Counted from the stretch's first letter, positions 28,220-37,571 are shown. The stretch: DNA of 64,000 bases from Microvirga sp. TS319 (GCF_041276405.1 NZ_JBGGGT010000002.1:3387001-3451000), one strand, 5' to 3'. Numbers and translations: made by a program. Notes: generated by a model from the sequence alone, not told the origin.

Positions 28220-29299
28220 CTATTTCTGACGTGGTTCCTGGAGGCGCTCGCCGGCCTCCGTCCAATGCCCTGCCCGCTTCGCCACAACGCCGTTCAGCAG
28301 CGTCCAGGCGGCGTTTCGCACCTCGCCCTGCACGTCGAGATCCCGGTCCAGCTCCTCGTGGCTGGTGGCGTAGGGCTTCCAATACCCGATATAGCGGTCG
28401 AGCTCGGCGAGGCTGCCCGCGGGCGTCAGCTCCATGGCGCGCAGCCAGTCCGACAGGCTTCGACGAACGCCCTCCGCCCCCTCCGCGTCGCCGTGCACGA
28501 CGACGGAGAACAGACGACCCGACAGGTGCTTGGGATAATCCCATCCCTTCAGCTCCAGCCCCTTGGCTTCCGTTACTGTCTTGCCATGGGTCGAGGTCGG
28601 ATCCGGGTTGCCGCCATCGGCGCAGACGAGACGGTCCATCATCAGCTTCAGCGGCGAGGAAACCTGATACCAGTTCACGGGCGTGACGATCATGATCCCG
28701 TGTGCCTCCACCCATTTCGGGTAGATGTCGTTCATCCAGTCCTGCGTCTGCCCGAGAGAATAGTTAGGATAGCAGGAGCACGGCCAGTGGCAGAGCGCAG
28801 CCGCCGTCGAGAAGCAGGTCTTGCAGGGATGGATGTGACGGCCGTACTCGGATGCGAGCCTGCTGAGGTCCAGCACCTCGACCGCGACGTTCGGCGCGCT
28901 CGCGATGACCTGCCTGGCGATCTCGACGAGCCGGTAGGTCTTCGACATCTCGCCCGGGCAGGTATGCTCGCTGCGCGCGGCGGAGGAGACGAGGAGGAAA
29001 CGCGCGGGCCCCGCGGGATCCTCGTGCCGCTTCCGGGCGAGATCGATGGCCTCCTTCGCGGCGATCCAGTCGACGGCGAGGTCGTAATCGGGATCGGCGA
29101 AGCCCGGCCCCGCCTTGCGGGTTCTCGGGCTCTTGCGATGATGGCTGTAGGCGTCCCATGCCGCATCAGCGATGCGCTGCAGCTCCTGCGCCAGGGCGTC
29201 GAAGGCGGGATCCTGGAACGGCAGCAGGAAACGCCGCCTGAACTCGGTCTCGTCGAGCGTCGGATCGGGTGTGCCGGTTCTCGCTTCGGGGATGGACAA
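28220..29299 (-). CDS. Flavodoxin-fold NADPH-dependent FMN reductase-like protein with Cys cluster
   Basis: This 359-residue protein has a helical N-terminal extension of about 100 residues and then a flavodoxin-like domain opening FLLVSSAARSEHTCPGEMSK. A Cys-rich segment (HPCKTCFSTAAALCHWPCSC) is unusual for FMN reductases and is arranged rather like a cofactor-binding loop. The flavin-side block GIMIVTPVNWYQVSSPLKLM follows. It starts at TTG 29299, supported by GGGAG six bases upstream. It resembles a group of proteobacterial oxidoreductases of unknown substrate. An iron-sulfur flavoprotein is possible but unproven. Confidence 0.82.
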   Translation of the reverse strand: MSIPEARTGTPDPTLDETEFRRRFLLPFQDPAFDALAQELQRIADAAWDAYSHHRKSPRTRKAGPGFADPDYDLAVDWIAAKEAIDLARKRHEDPAGPARFLLVSSAARSEHTCPGEMSKTYRLVEIARQVIASAPNVAVEVLDLSRLASEYGRHIHPCKTCFSTAAALCHWPCSCYPNYSLGQTQDWMNDIYPKWVEAHGIMIVTPVNWYQVSSPLKLMMDRLVCADGGNPDPTSTHGKTVTEAKGLELKGWDYPKHLSGRLFSVVVHGDAEGAEGVRRSLSDWLRAMELTPAGSLAELDRYIGYWKPYATSHEELDRDLDVQGEVRNAAWTLLNGVVAKRAGHWTEAGERLQEPRQK

Positions 29300-29412
29300 G
29301 GCGCACTCCCATTCTTAGATCTCAACGGCGCTACGCTGCGGAACGCCGGCCTCGTTGCACCGGTTCCCTCGGTCCGGCCCAGTTCCGGTTTGCCTGTCGA
29401 ACAAGAAACTCC

Positions 29413-29522
29413 AGCGCATCGTGCGGAAAAGTGGATCCGGTTTTCCGCACGATGCGCTCCTCTAGGAGTGGAGCATCGGATTGGATCCCAAAAGTGGATT
29501 CCACTTTTGGGTCCGATGCTCT
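29413..29522. repeat. Interspersed repeat R1, copy E
   Basis: A complete R1 unit from agcgcatcgtgcgg to tccgatgctct, with palindromes near aaaagtggatccggttttcc and aaaagtggattccactttt. It lies between divergent genes, 38 bp before the aldo/keto reductase. Confidence 0.9.
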
Positions 29523-29559
29523 AGCTCTGTCTCTCCCCCTTTTCCCGTAGGAGCCGTCG

Positions 29560-30387
29560 ATGCCGACCACCCCACCCCTCTGCCTGAACGATGGAAACAC
29601 GATGCCCCAGCTCGGCTATGGCGTCTGGCGGGTTTCGAACCAGGAAGCCGTCGCCTGCGTGGCCGATGCCCTCAAGGCGGGCTACCGCTCCATCGACACG
29701 GCGGCGATCTATGAGAACGAGGAAGGCGTCGGTCAGGCGATCGCCGCGTCCGACGTGCCGCGCAGCGACCTGTTCATCACGACGAAACTGTGGAACGACA
29801 AGCGCAACTATGATGCGGCGCTGATGGCCTTCGACGAGAGCCTGAAGCGGCTGAAACTCGACGTCATCGATCTCTATCTCATCCACTGGCCGGGCGTCGA
29901 CGGGGACGGTTTCCTCGATGCGTGGCGCGCCCTGATCCGCCTGAAGCAGGAAGGACGCGTCAAATCGATCGGCGTCTCGAACTTCCAGGCCAAGCATCTG
30001 CAGCGGCTGATCGACGAGACCGGCATCGTTCCCGTCCTGAACCAGATCGAGCTGCATCCGCGCTTCCAGCAGAAGGAGCTGCGCGCCTTCCACGCGAAGC
30101 ACGGCATCGCGACGGAATGCTGGGGTCCCCTCGGCCAGGGCAGCCTCGTCACGGACGAGAAGCTCGCGGCCATCGGACGCAAATACGGCAAGTCGCCCGC
30201 GCAGGTGATCCTGCGCTGGCACCTCGACAACGGCTTCGTCGTGATTCCGAAATCGGTGACGCCCTCGCGCATCCGCGAGAACATCGACGTCTTCGACTTC
30301 ACGCTCGATGCCGACGACATGCGCGTCATCGACACGATGGACGACGGGAACGGCCGCGTCGGCCCGGACCCCGCAATCTTCGGCTAG
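29560..30387 (+). CDS. Aldo/keto reductase (2,5-diketo-gluconate reductase-like)
   Basis: This 275-residue NADPH-dependent reductase has the full catalytic tetrad: D46 and Y51 in DTAAIYENE, K76 in FITTKLW and H109 in YLIHWPG. The NADP-binding end IPKSVTPSRIRENIDVF is typical for AKR5-type enzymes. Probable substrates are short aldehydes or ketoses. The ribosome-binding site TAGGAG is well placed. The TAG stop codon coincides with the start of the next R1 repeat. There is no neighbour indicating a pathway. Confidence 0.93.
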   Translation: MPTTPPLCLNDGNTMPQLGYGVWRVSNQEAVACVADALKAGYRSIDTAAIYENEEGVGQAIAASDVPRSDLFITTKLWNDKRNYDAALMAFDESLKRLKLDVIDLYLIHWPGVDGDGFLDAWRALIRLKQEGRVKSIGVSNFQAKHLQRLIDETGIVPVLNQIELHPRFQQKELRAFHAKHGIATECWGPLGQGSLVTDEKLAAIGRKYGKSPAQVILRWHLDNGFVVIPKSVTPSRIRENIDVFDFTLDADDMRVIDTMDDGNGRVGPDPAIFG

Positions 30388-30523
30388 CGTATCGTGCGGA
30401 CCCAGCGGGCTGCGCGAGCGAAAAGTGGATCCGGTTTTCCGCAAGAACGATGCGCTCTTTCCAAGAAGGGAGCATCGGATGGGATCCCAAAAGTGCAAAT
30501 CCACTTTTCACGTCCGATGCTCT
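30386..30523. repeat. Interspersed repeat R1, copy F (starts on a stop codon)
   Basis: It begins within the TAG stop of the aldo/keto reductase and runs agcgtatcgtgcgg to cacgtccgatgctct. The first half carries an insertion, cccagcgggctgcgcgagc, inside the palindrome. Confidence 0.85.
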
Positions 30524-30541
30524 AACCGGCCGCGAAGGAGC

Positions 30542-31354
30542 CTACAGGCGGCCCTTCGCCGGGTCGCCTGCGGACTCGAACTGATGGTAGATCGCCTCCG
30601 CGATCGGCAGGAGCTGCGCGCGCTCGGCTTTGGCCGAGACCACATAGGACAGCCCGCCGTCGATCCACGAGAAGGCCGAAACGCCATCCTGCCGTTCGAA
30701 GCGGAATGCGGTTTCCCTCTCCTGTGCGCTGGAACGCGCGTAAAGCGTCAGGCGGTTGCCGCCCTCGTTCTCGTACATGAAGAGGGCGGCCGCTTCGCCG
30801 CCGGAGGGCAGAAGCCTTCCGCCGATGAGGCGATAGCCCTGTGCATTCAGGTCCGGAGCCTTCAGGGGCTTTCCGACCCGGCGGGAGAGCCATTGCACGA
30901 GATGCGCCTCCTGGTCGCCCGGCACCTCCACGGGATGAAGCCGCTCGCCCACATAGAGGCGATAGGCGGCGATCGCATTGTCGGCGACGGCCGCCTGCCC
31001 GGAGGATTGCGGCGTGACGGGCCCGCGCCACCACGTTGCCCCGGTGGCGCCCAGAACCCCGCCCAGAACCAGCCACACGAGGGCCGCGGCCATTCCGGTG
31101 AAGGTGTGATGCGGGCGGCGCCGTTGCGCGGCAACGAGATGGGCGACCCGCAGCCGCGCCGGGATCGGCTCCTGCGCCTTGAAGGCAAGCCGCGCGCGCA
31201 GCGCCTCGCGCTGCTCGGCCTCGCGCTGCACCCGTTCGGTCTGCGAGGGCTGGGATGTGAGCCACGCTTTGACGATCTCGATCCGCGCGGGATCGAGCCT
31301 TCCATCGACGAAGGCCTGCAGGTCGTCCTCACCGATGGGTCGCTCGCCCGTCAC
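30542..31354 (-). CDS. Anti-sigma factor, single-pass membrane protein
   Basis: This 270-residue protein begins TGERPIGEDDLQAFVDGRLD, the typical helical opening of anti-sigma domains. It has one membrane segment near residues 88-108 (AAALVWLVLGGVLGATGATW) and a periplasmic C-terminal domain. It lacks the ZAS His-x3-Cys-x2-Cys motif. The GTG at 31354 overlaps the TGA of the sigma gene as GTGA and has GAGGAG upstream, so the two are coupled. It should hold the ECF sigma factor at the membrane until a signal arrives. Confidence 0.9.
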   Translation of the reverse strand: MTGERPIGEDDLQAFVDGRLDPARIEIVKAWLTSQPSQTERVQREAEQREALRARLAFKAQEPIPARLRVAHLVAAQRRRPHHTFTGMAAALVWLVLGGVLGATGATWWRGPVTPQSSGQAAVADNAIAAYRLYVGERLHPVEVPGDQEAHLVQWLSRRVGKPLKAPDLNAQGYRLIGGRLLPSGGEAAALFMYENEGGNRLTLYARSSAQERETAFRFERQDGVSAFSWIDGGLSYVVSAKAERAQLLPIAEAIYHQFESAGDPAKGRL

Positions 31355-31860
31355 TTCACTCTCCTCAAAACGGCGCTGCGTCCGTTTTCCATGAATTCCC
31401 GCAGGCGTCCGCGCGCCCGGCTCAGGCGCGACATCACCGTGCCCATGGGGATCTCCAGAACCTGCGCCACCTGCTCGTAGGACAGATCCTCGACCCCGAC
31501 CAGGAGCAGCACCGAGCGCTGCTCCTCCGGCAAGGCATCGAGGCCCGTCAGGATGTCGCGCAGACCCGCATGCGCATCCGGTGGATCCGCGACCGCGGGC
31601 GACGTCTCCAGGACCTCGACCCCGACCTGGACGCCGCGCACCTTTCGGCTGCGCACATCGTTCAGGAAGAGGTTGCGCTGAATCGCGAAGAGCCACGCCT
31701 TCAGGTCGCCGTCCCGGCGGCGCCGGCTCCAGTGGCGGATCGCCCGCTCCAGCGTGTCCTGGACGAGATCGTCCGCAGCCTCGTCGTCGCGCAGAAGCGC
31801 CCAGGCATAGCGGCGCAAGCCCGGAATCTGCGGTTCGAGAAGGGAGGCGATCTCGTCCAC
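31351..31860 (-). CDS. ECF-family RNA polymerase sigma factor
   Basis: This 169-residue sigma-70 family protein has region 2 (LRRYAWALLRDDEAADDLVQ, with DLVQDTLERA) and region 4 (ALPEEQRSVLLLVGVEDLSY, then the helix-turn-helix AQVLEIPMGTVMSRLSRAR). I choose GTG 31860 because GAAGG sits seven bases upstream; a TTG two codons earlier has no usable spacing. The anti-sigma gene overlaps its stop. I found no clear ECF-type autoregulatory promoter upstream. The nearby small exported proteins could be targets, which is inference only. Confidence 0.93.
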   Translation of the reverse strand: MDEIASLLEPQIPGLRRYAWALLRDDEAADDLVQDTLERAIRHWSRRRRDGDLKAWLFAIQRNLFLNDVRSRKVRGVQVGVEVLETSPAVADPPDAHAGLRDILTGLDALPEEQRSVLLLVGVEDLSYEQVAQVLEIPMGTVMSRLSRARGRLREFMENGRSAVLRRVK

Positions 31861-31968
31861 GATCAAACCTTCACATGTCAGGCATCATCAAAGATGAGCC
31901 CTTGCCGCGTGGCAAGATCGAGAGCTGTTTCCACAGACGTGGAATCAACACTCTTCTTTTGCTCGGCC

Positions 31969-32014
31969 GCATTGTCTTGACGGCGAACCGGATCCACTTC
32001 GCCGGAAAATGCTC
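31969..32014. repeat. Interspersed repeat family R4, copy 1
   Basis: The stretch cggcgaaccggatccacttc, followed by gccggaaaatgctct, is matched by a copy near 42446-42497. It lies directly against an R1 copy. The two R4 copies share ggatccacttcgcc and end in gctct like R1. Confidence 0.5.
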
Positions 32015-32015
32015 T

Positions 32016-32126
32016 GGCGCATCGTGCGAAAAGTGGAATTCGCTTCCCGCGTCCGATGCGCTATTTAAGACGTGGAGCATCGGATTGGATCCCAAAAGTG
32101 GAATCCACTTTTGGGCTCGATGCTCT
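32016..32126. repeat. Interspersed repeat R1, copy G
   Basis: It runs from gcgcatcgtgcgaaaagtgg to ctcgatgctct, with a second palindrome around aaaagtggaatccactttt. It overlaps the last bases of the secreted-repeat gene on the minus strand, whose stop lies at 32125-32127. Confidence 0.85.
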
Positions 32127-32508
32127 AGGGCTGAGCGACATGCCAGATGTTGTTGACCCCATCGCCCGTTGCGTCGCCGGGCTTGGAATCCTTCGTCCAG
32201 AGGTAGAGCGGCTTGCCCTTGTAGGCCCATTGCTTGGCGCCGTCGTCACGGGTGACCACGCTCCAGTCGCCCGAGGCGGCTGCACCGGAAGCGGCCGTGA
32301 GCGGCGGCCAGTTCTGTGCGCATTGTCCGTTGCAGTTCGACTTGCCGGCGGCATCGCGGTCGAATGTGTAGAGCGTCATGCCCTTGGCATCGACGAGGGC
32401 TTTGCCCTTGCTCGTATCGGCGACCTTCGCGGGCGCGGCGGTTTGAGCGACCGCGCCGGTGGCGACGAGAAGGCCGGCAAGAAGGGCCGGCGAGAAAAAC
32501 AGCTTCAT
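32125..32508 (-). CDS. Small secreted protein of the COG4315 / Lipoprotein_15 type
   Basis: This 127-residue protein has a signal peptide (MKLFFSPALLAGLLVATGAVAQ). One full repeat of the family of predicted secreted proteins follows, with GMTLYTFDRD, SNCNGQCAQNWPPL and the C-terminal WAYKGKPLYLW. Two Cys residues in the NCNGQC block may form a disulfide. There is no lipobox. The start is fixed by AGGAGG five bases before ATG 32508. The stop codon lies inside the edge of an R1 element. Relatives are common near ECF sigma factors, but no biochemical role is established that I know. Confidence 0.86.
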   Translation of the reverse strand: MKLFFSPALLAGLLVATGAVAQTAAPAKVADTSKGKALVDAKGMTLYTFDRDAAGKSNCNGQCAQNWPPLTAASGAAASGDWSVVTRDDGAKQWAYKGKPLYLWTKDSKPGDATGDGVNNIWHVAQP

Positions 32509-32591
32509 GGGTATCCTCCTGGAGGTCGTGATGACCACGCTCCTTAAGACACCCCGCGACGGGCTTTATTCCATCGAAGGCGGAATTTTCG

Positions 32592-33116
32592 TCACCGCCC
32601 CGTCGGGTTGAAGCCGCCGCTCTCGGCGATCGGCTCGCGCAATTCGATCCGATGCCGTCCGTTGTCGCGGATCTCCGCCGTGCGGTAACGGCCGTCGAGA
32701 TCGTCCTCGGGATCCTGGAGCACCTCGACGCCAGCCTTGCGCAGGCGCGCGATCTCCTTGTCGACATCGGGCACGATCAGGCTGATCGCGGGCGTGCGCG
32801 TCCAGTCGGCTTCGGGAAGAACGTGATCGACCTCGGCGATCTCGAGAAGGAACCCGCTCCGCTCCAGAACCGCCGTGCGCCCCTGGACGAAACTGGTCGT
32901 GGAGATCAGCCGGAATCCCAGCTTGTCCCGATACCACCGAACGCTCTCGTCGAAATCCGGCGTGCGGATGGAGGTGGATCGCGCCGCCGTGCCGGAGGCA
33001 GGCTGCGCGCCGACCGGGACGAGGCCCGGGAAGATGAGTGCCTGGGCCGGCAGAAGGACAAGGCTCGCCAGGAGGCTGCGCCGCAGCCTGGAAACGGAAG
33101 GGAGGCGTGCTTTCAC
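32592..33116 (-). CDS. Exported VOC (glyoxalase/dioxygenase-fold) protein
   Basis: This 174-residue protein has a hydrophobic N-terminus (RRSLLASLVLLPAQALIFPG) preceded by several Arg, like a signal sequence. A single VOC module follows: DFDESVRWYRDKLGFRLIST, FLLEIAEVDH and IVPDVDKEIARLRKAGVEV. VOC enzymes are normally cytoplasmic, so export is unusual. Not all metal ligands can be assigned: the first position is occupied by Ser/Arg. It starts at GTG 33116 with GAGG upstream. Function could be glyoxalase-like or ligand binding. Confidence 0.78.
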   Translation of the reverse strand: MKARLPSVSRLRRSLLASLVLLPAQALIFPGLVPVGAQPASGTAARSTSIRTPDFDESVRWYRDKLGFRLISTTSFVQGRTAVLERSGFLLEIAEVDHVLPEADWTRTPAISLIVPDVDKEIARLRKAGVEVLQDPEDDLDGRYRTAEIRDNGRHRIELREPIAESGGFNPTGR

Positions 33117-33145
33117 AGGTCATTCCTCGTCGGCCGCCGGAACTT

Positions 33146-33260
33146 AGCGCATCGTGCGAAAAAGTGGTCCCGGTTTTTCGCAAGAACGATGCGCTCTTTC
33201 CAAGAAGGGAGCATCGGATTCAATCCCAAAAGTGGATTCCACTTTTGGGTCCGATGCTCT
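33146..33260. repeat. Interspersed repeat R1, copy H
   Basis: A complete R1 unit from agcgcatcgtgcgaaaaag to tccgatgctct, including ctctttccaagaagggagc between its two palindromes. It lies between the VOC gene and the MarR gene stop. Confidence 0.92.
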
Positions 33261-33307
33261 CGCCGTCTTCTCTCATGAACGCCCAACGGTGCAGATCGTT
33301 CTTGTGC

Positions 33308-33754
33308 CTAATCCTTCTTGGGCTCCATCAGCTTCAGCAGCAGGTTGGCCAATTGCTCCGCCTCTGTCTCGGTGAGCTTCTCGCCGATGACGCGGTTGAT
33401 GGCGGGACCGTAGATCCCCCACATACGCCGCTGAAGCGCCCGCCCCTCTTCCGTGATCTCGACCCATTGCCGCCGCTTGTCGCCAGGATAGGGAATGCGG
33501 CGGACGAGCCTGTCCGCCTCCATCCGGTCGAGAAGGCGCGAGAGATTGTACTGCTCGAAGAGCACCGCGTCCTCGATCTCGCGCGGGGACGAGCGGCCGT
33601 CGGGCCGGCGCTTCAGGTGCAGGAGCACATCGTACCAGGACAGGCAGGGAAAGCCGGCCGTTTTCAGATCGTCCTCGATCCGGCCCACCGCTTCCCTCTG
33701 GGCCCGGATCAGACGGACCCAGGCGTCGGTCACGACATCCGACGGTTCCTTCAT
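33308..33754 (-). CDS. MarR-family transcriptional regulator
   Basis: This roughly 148-residue winged-helix protein is of MarR type. The DNA-binding part is FEQYNLSRLLDRMEADRLVR followed by the wing PYPGDKRRQWVEITEEG. Helices for dimerisation flank it. The start is uncertain among ATG 33754 and GTG 33763/33766; AGAGG at about 33779 favours the GTGs. Upstream lie three palindromes in the gap to a GST gene transcribed the other way. I infer autorepression and control of the GST. The inducer is unknown; phenolics, electrophiles or drugs are usual for MarR. Confidence 0.9.
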   Translation of the reverse strand: MKEPSDVVTDAWVRLIRAQREAVGRIEDDLKTAGFPCLSWYDVLLHLKRRPDGRSSPREIEDAVLFEQYNLSRLLDRMEADRLVRRIPYPGDKRRQWVEITEEGRALQRRMWGIYGPAINRVIGEKLTETEAEQLANLLLKLMEPKKD

Positions 33755-33787
33755 GTCTTGCACCACGGCAAAGCCTCTTCTGTTTCT

Positions 33788-33849
33788 ATGCAATTGCATC
33801 ATATTTGACATTTCCATGCAACTGCATATGAATATCCATGCACCTGCAT
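33788..33849. promoter_or_regulatory. Three MarR-type operator palindromes between marR-like and GST genes
   Basis: ATGCAATTGCAT (33788), ATGCAACTGCAT (33816) and ATGCACCTGCAT (33838) share the pattern ATGCANNTGCAT. The first is a perfect palindrome. Start-to-start spacings are 28 and 22 bp, roughly multiples of a helical turn. They sit 22-83 bp upstream of the regulator start, as expected for autoregulation. Confidence 0.75.
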
Positions 33850-33998
33850 GGAGTTTCCGATGCCGAACGACGCCTCCCCGTCCAGCACCGTCTTCGCCAC
33901 CCACGCTCCGAGCCCCTCTATCCACCTGCCGCTTCTCACCTGCCCGGCTTCGCTGAAGCCTGCAGCCTGATCCGCTCTCACCCCAAGGAGACCCAATC

Positions 33999-34616
33999 AT
34001 GAAGCTCTACTACGCTCCCGGCGCCTGCTCGCTTGCCCCGCACATCGTCGCCCGCGAGGCAGATCTCCCCGTTACCCTCGTGAAGGTGGATCTGTCCAAG
34101 CACCTCACGGAGACCGGCGAAGACTTCCGCGCGATCAATCCCAAAGGCTATGTTCCGGCCATCGTTCTGCAGGATGGCTCGCTGCTCACGGAAGCAGCGG
34201 CGCTCCTCCAGTATCTCGGCGACCAGCAGCCCAGCGCCGGGCTCGCACCTGCCAACGGCACCATGGAACGCTACCACCTGATCGAGTGGCTGACCTTCGT
34301 CAGCACGGAGCTTCACAAAGGCTTCGGTCCGCTCTGGAACCCCGCCACTCCGGATCAAGTGAAGGCTGCCACGAAGGAACGGCTCGCCACGCGCTTCGCC
34401 TATCTCGACGAGGTTCTGGCCAAGCAGCCGTTCCTGACGGGAGAGACTTTCACGATCGCGGATGCCTATCTCTTCACGGTCGTGAACTGGACGAATTTCC
34501 ACGCCGTCGATATCTCGTCGTTCAAGCACCTGAGCGACTTCATGGCCCGCGTGGCAGCACGTCCCAAGGTTCGGGAAGCGCTCGCCGCCGAAGGCCTGCT
34601 GAAGCAGGCGGCGTAA
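33999..34616 (+). CDS. gstA: Glutathione S-transferase, beta class
   Basis: This 205-residue cytosolic enzyme conjugates glutathione to electrophiles. The opening MKLYYAPGACSLAPHI with Cys10 marks the bacterial beta class, in which Cys forms a mixed disulfide with glutathione. The domain 1 signature PKGYVPAIVLQDGSLLTEAA and the domain 2 block FLTGETFTIADAYLFTV are present. AAGGAG precedes the ATG. The divergent MarR regulator and its operators suggest induction by a toxic compound. A terminator follows. Confidence 0.95.
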   Translation: MKLYYAPGACSLAPHIVAREADLPVTLVKVDLSKHLTETGEDFRAINPKGYVPAIVLQDGSLLTEAAALLQYLGDQQPSAGLAPANGTMERYHLIEWLTFVSTELHKGFGPLWNPATPDQVKAATKERLATRFAYLDEVLAKQPFLTGETFTIADAYLFTVVNWTNFHAVDISSFKHLSDFMARVAARPKVREALAAEGLLKQAA

Positions 34617-34637
34617 GGTCTGATCCGCGCTGTCACG

Positions 34638-34668
34638 AAAAGGCCTCGGGGCGATCCGGGGCCTTCTT
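34638..34668 (+). terminator. Terminator after the GST gene
   Basis: The arms aaaaggcctcgggg and tccggggcctt form an imperfect hairpin around gcga, followed by cttgtttt. It lies 21 bases past the stop. Confidence 0.75.
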
Positions 34669-34695
34669 GTTTTGGGCAATGATGCAGGGCCGACG

Positions 34696-35280
34696 TCACA
34701 TGACGAAGACATCATCCGCCTTGAGCAGCGTGCCCGCCTTCACCTGGGCGAACTTGATCGCCCCGTATTTCGTCTCCGAGCCGTCCGCGTCATAGGACAG
34801 GTCGCCCGTCTTCTCGTTGTAGATGATCCGGTCGTTCTTATCGTGCGCTTTCGCTCCGGCCCAGAACGCACCCTTCGACAAAATCCCCTTCTGGAGCTTG
34901 CCGAACACGGCCATCGACAGCCTGGTCGTGTCGTCGGCGTGCTTGAAATCCGCGATCCGGTCCACGTTCGTGGCACCGAGCTTCGTGGTGAAAGCGAGCT
35001 TGTCCTGCCCCGCTCCGCCGGTCAGCTTGTCGCAGACGAGCTTGCCGTTGAGCAGATAATTGCCAGCCCTACCCTTCAGCACATCTGCCTTCTTGCCGCC
35101 GGTTCGGGTGAGGGAGGAGACGATCATGGGAGGGTTGGAAGGGTCGTAAACAAACTCCGCAGTCTCTCGCGTGTCCTCTCCCGGAGGAACACTGGCTATT
35201 GGATCCTCAATCTCCCGAATTTCGCCTTCACCGTAGACAGGCAGCATAGGATTGATGGAATCGATCACGCGTACAGTCAT
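34696..35280 (-). CDS. Minimal RTX / serralysin C-terminal-like protein
   Basis: This 194-residue protein ends with a block typical of type I secreted RTX proteins (DRIIYNEKTGDLSYDADG, then AGTLLKADDVFVM). Only one good nonapeptide repeat is seen (GGAGQDKLAF), preceded by a decayed one (GNYLLNGKLVCDKL). No catalytic domain is present and there is no N-terminal signal peptide. It therefore looks like a stand-alone C-terminal RTX module that could be secreted by a distant type I system. ATG 35280 with GAGG upstream is used. Function is unknown; calcium binding should be weak. Confidence 0.8.
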   Translation of the reverse strand: MTVRVIDSINPMLPVYGEGEIREIEDPIASVPPGEDTRETAEFVYDPSNPPMIVSSLTRTGGKKADVLKGRAGNYLLNGKLVCDKLTGGAGQDKLAFTTKLGATNVDRIADFKHADDTTRLSMAVFGKLQKGILSKGAFWAGAKAHDKNDRIIYNEKTGDLSYDADGSETKYGAIKFAQVKAGTLLKADDVFVM

Positions 35281-35292
35281 AGCAGCCTCGAA

Positions 35293-35309
35293 AATCATGA
35301 ATCATGATT
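35293..35309. promoter_or_regulatory. Palindromic AT-rich site upstream of the RTX gene
   Basis: AATCATGAATCATGATT contains the perfect palindrome AATCATGATT at 35300-35309 and lies 13 bases before the start codon. It may be an operator; no partner regulator is adjacent. Confidence 0.35.
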
Positions 35310-35354
35310 ATGATATTTCGTTTCACAAACAAGTCCGATCGACTGCCGGGCCAA

Positions 35355-35386
35355 CAAAAAAGCCCCGGAGTTTCCTCCGGGGCTTC
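35355..35386 (-). terminator. Rho-independent terminator after groEL
   Basis: On the minus strand the arms aagccccggagg and ctccggggctt are followed by TTTTTT. It lies 25 bases past the groEL stop. Confidence 0.93.
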
Positions 35387-35410
35387 CTTATTTCTACGAA
35401 GACGTAGGAC

Positions 35411-37072
<1,662 letters not shown>

Positions 37073-37109
37073 TTAAATTGGAAATCGTGTGACGGGTTCG
37101 CCCGGCTGA

Positions 37110-37397
37110 TTAGCCGACGATGCCCATGATGTCGGATTCCTTCATGATCAGGAGATCCTGACCATCGATCCGCACTTCGGTGCCGGACCACTTGCCGAAC
37201 AGAACGCGATCGCCTGCCTTCACGTCGAGAGCGGCGACCTTGCCGTTCTCATCGCGGGCGCCGGGGCCGACGGCGACGACTTCGCCCTCTTGCGGCTTTT
37301 CCTTGGCGGTGTCCGGGATGATGATGCCGCCAGCCGTCTTCTCTTCGGCCTCGATGCGGCGGACGACGACTCGGTCGTGCAGCGGACGGAACTTCAT
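37110..37397 (-). CDS. groES: Co-chaperonin GroES (10 kDa)
   Basis: This is the 95-residue lid of the GroEL chamber. [20 protein letters not shown], the mobile loop [17 protein letters not shown] and the roof/C-terminal block [13 protein letters not shown] are all standard. AAAGGGGAAG lies before the ATG. It is the first gene of groESL and carries CIRCE in its leader. Confidence 0.98.
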   Translation of the reverse strand: MKFRPLHDRVVVRRIEAEEKTAGGIIIPDTAKEKPQEGEVVAVGPGARDENGKVAALDVKAGDRVLFGKWSGTEVRIDGQDLLIMKESDIMGIVG

Positions 37398-37454
37398 GGA
37401 ACTTCCCCTTTGACTGTTGACGCAGCCCCGATGGCTGCGCCCTGGTCTATCCTG

Positions 37455-37481
37455 TTAGCACTGTCCGGAGACGAGTGCTAA
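37455..37481. promoter_or_regulatory. CIRCE element (HrcA operator)
   Basis: TTAGCACTG and GAGTGCTAA flank a 9-bp spacer, exactly the CIRCE geometry. Compared with TTAGCACTC-N9-GAGTGCTAA there is one mismatch in the arm nearer groES. It lies 58 bp before groES in the leader, so HrcA should repress the operon in unstressed cells. Confidence 0.93.
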
Positions 37482-37490
37482 CACTGTTGG

Positions 37491-37521
37491 CGAGATAAGG
37501 AGGTCTGAGAAAGGAGTCAAG
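37491..37521 (-). promoter_or_regulatory. RpoH-type promoter of groESL
   Basis: Reading the minus strand, CTTG is followed after 18 bp by CTTATCTCG, close to the alphaproteobacterial sigma-32 pattern CTTG-N17/18-CYTATNTNNG. It is 10 bp upstream of CIRCE. Dual RpoH/HrcA control of groESL is known in this class. Confidence 0.75.
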
Positions 37522-37571
37522 GCGGACTAATAATCTTGATAAATTTGTCCGTTATACAATAACATATATCA

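Noticed and set aside
33848..33970. Possible 36-40 codon leader peptide before the GST gene (ATG 33848 or 33860)
   Set aside because: It is Pro/Ser-rich, has no ribosome-binding site and its start lies in the MarR operator array.
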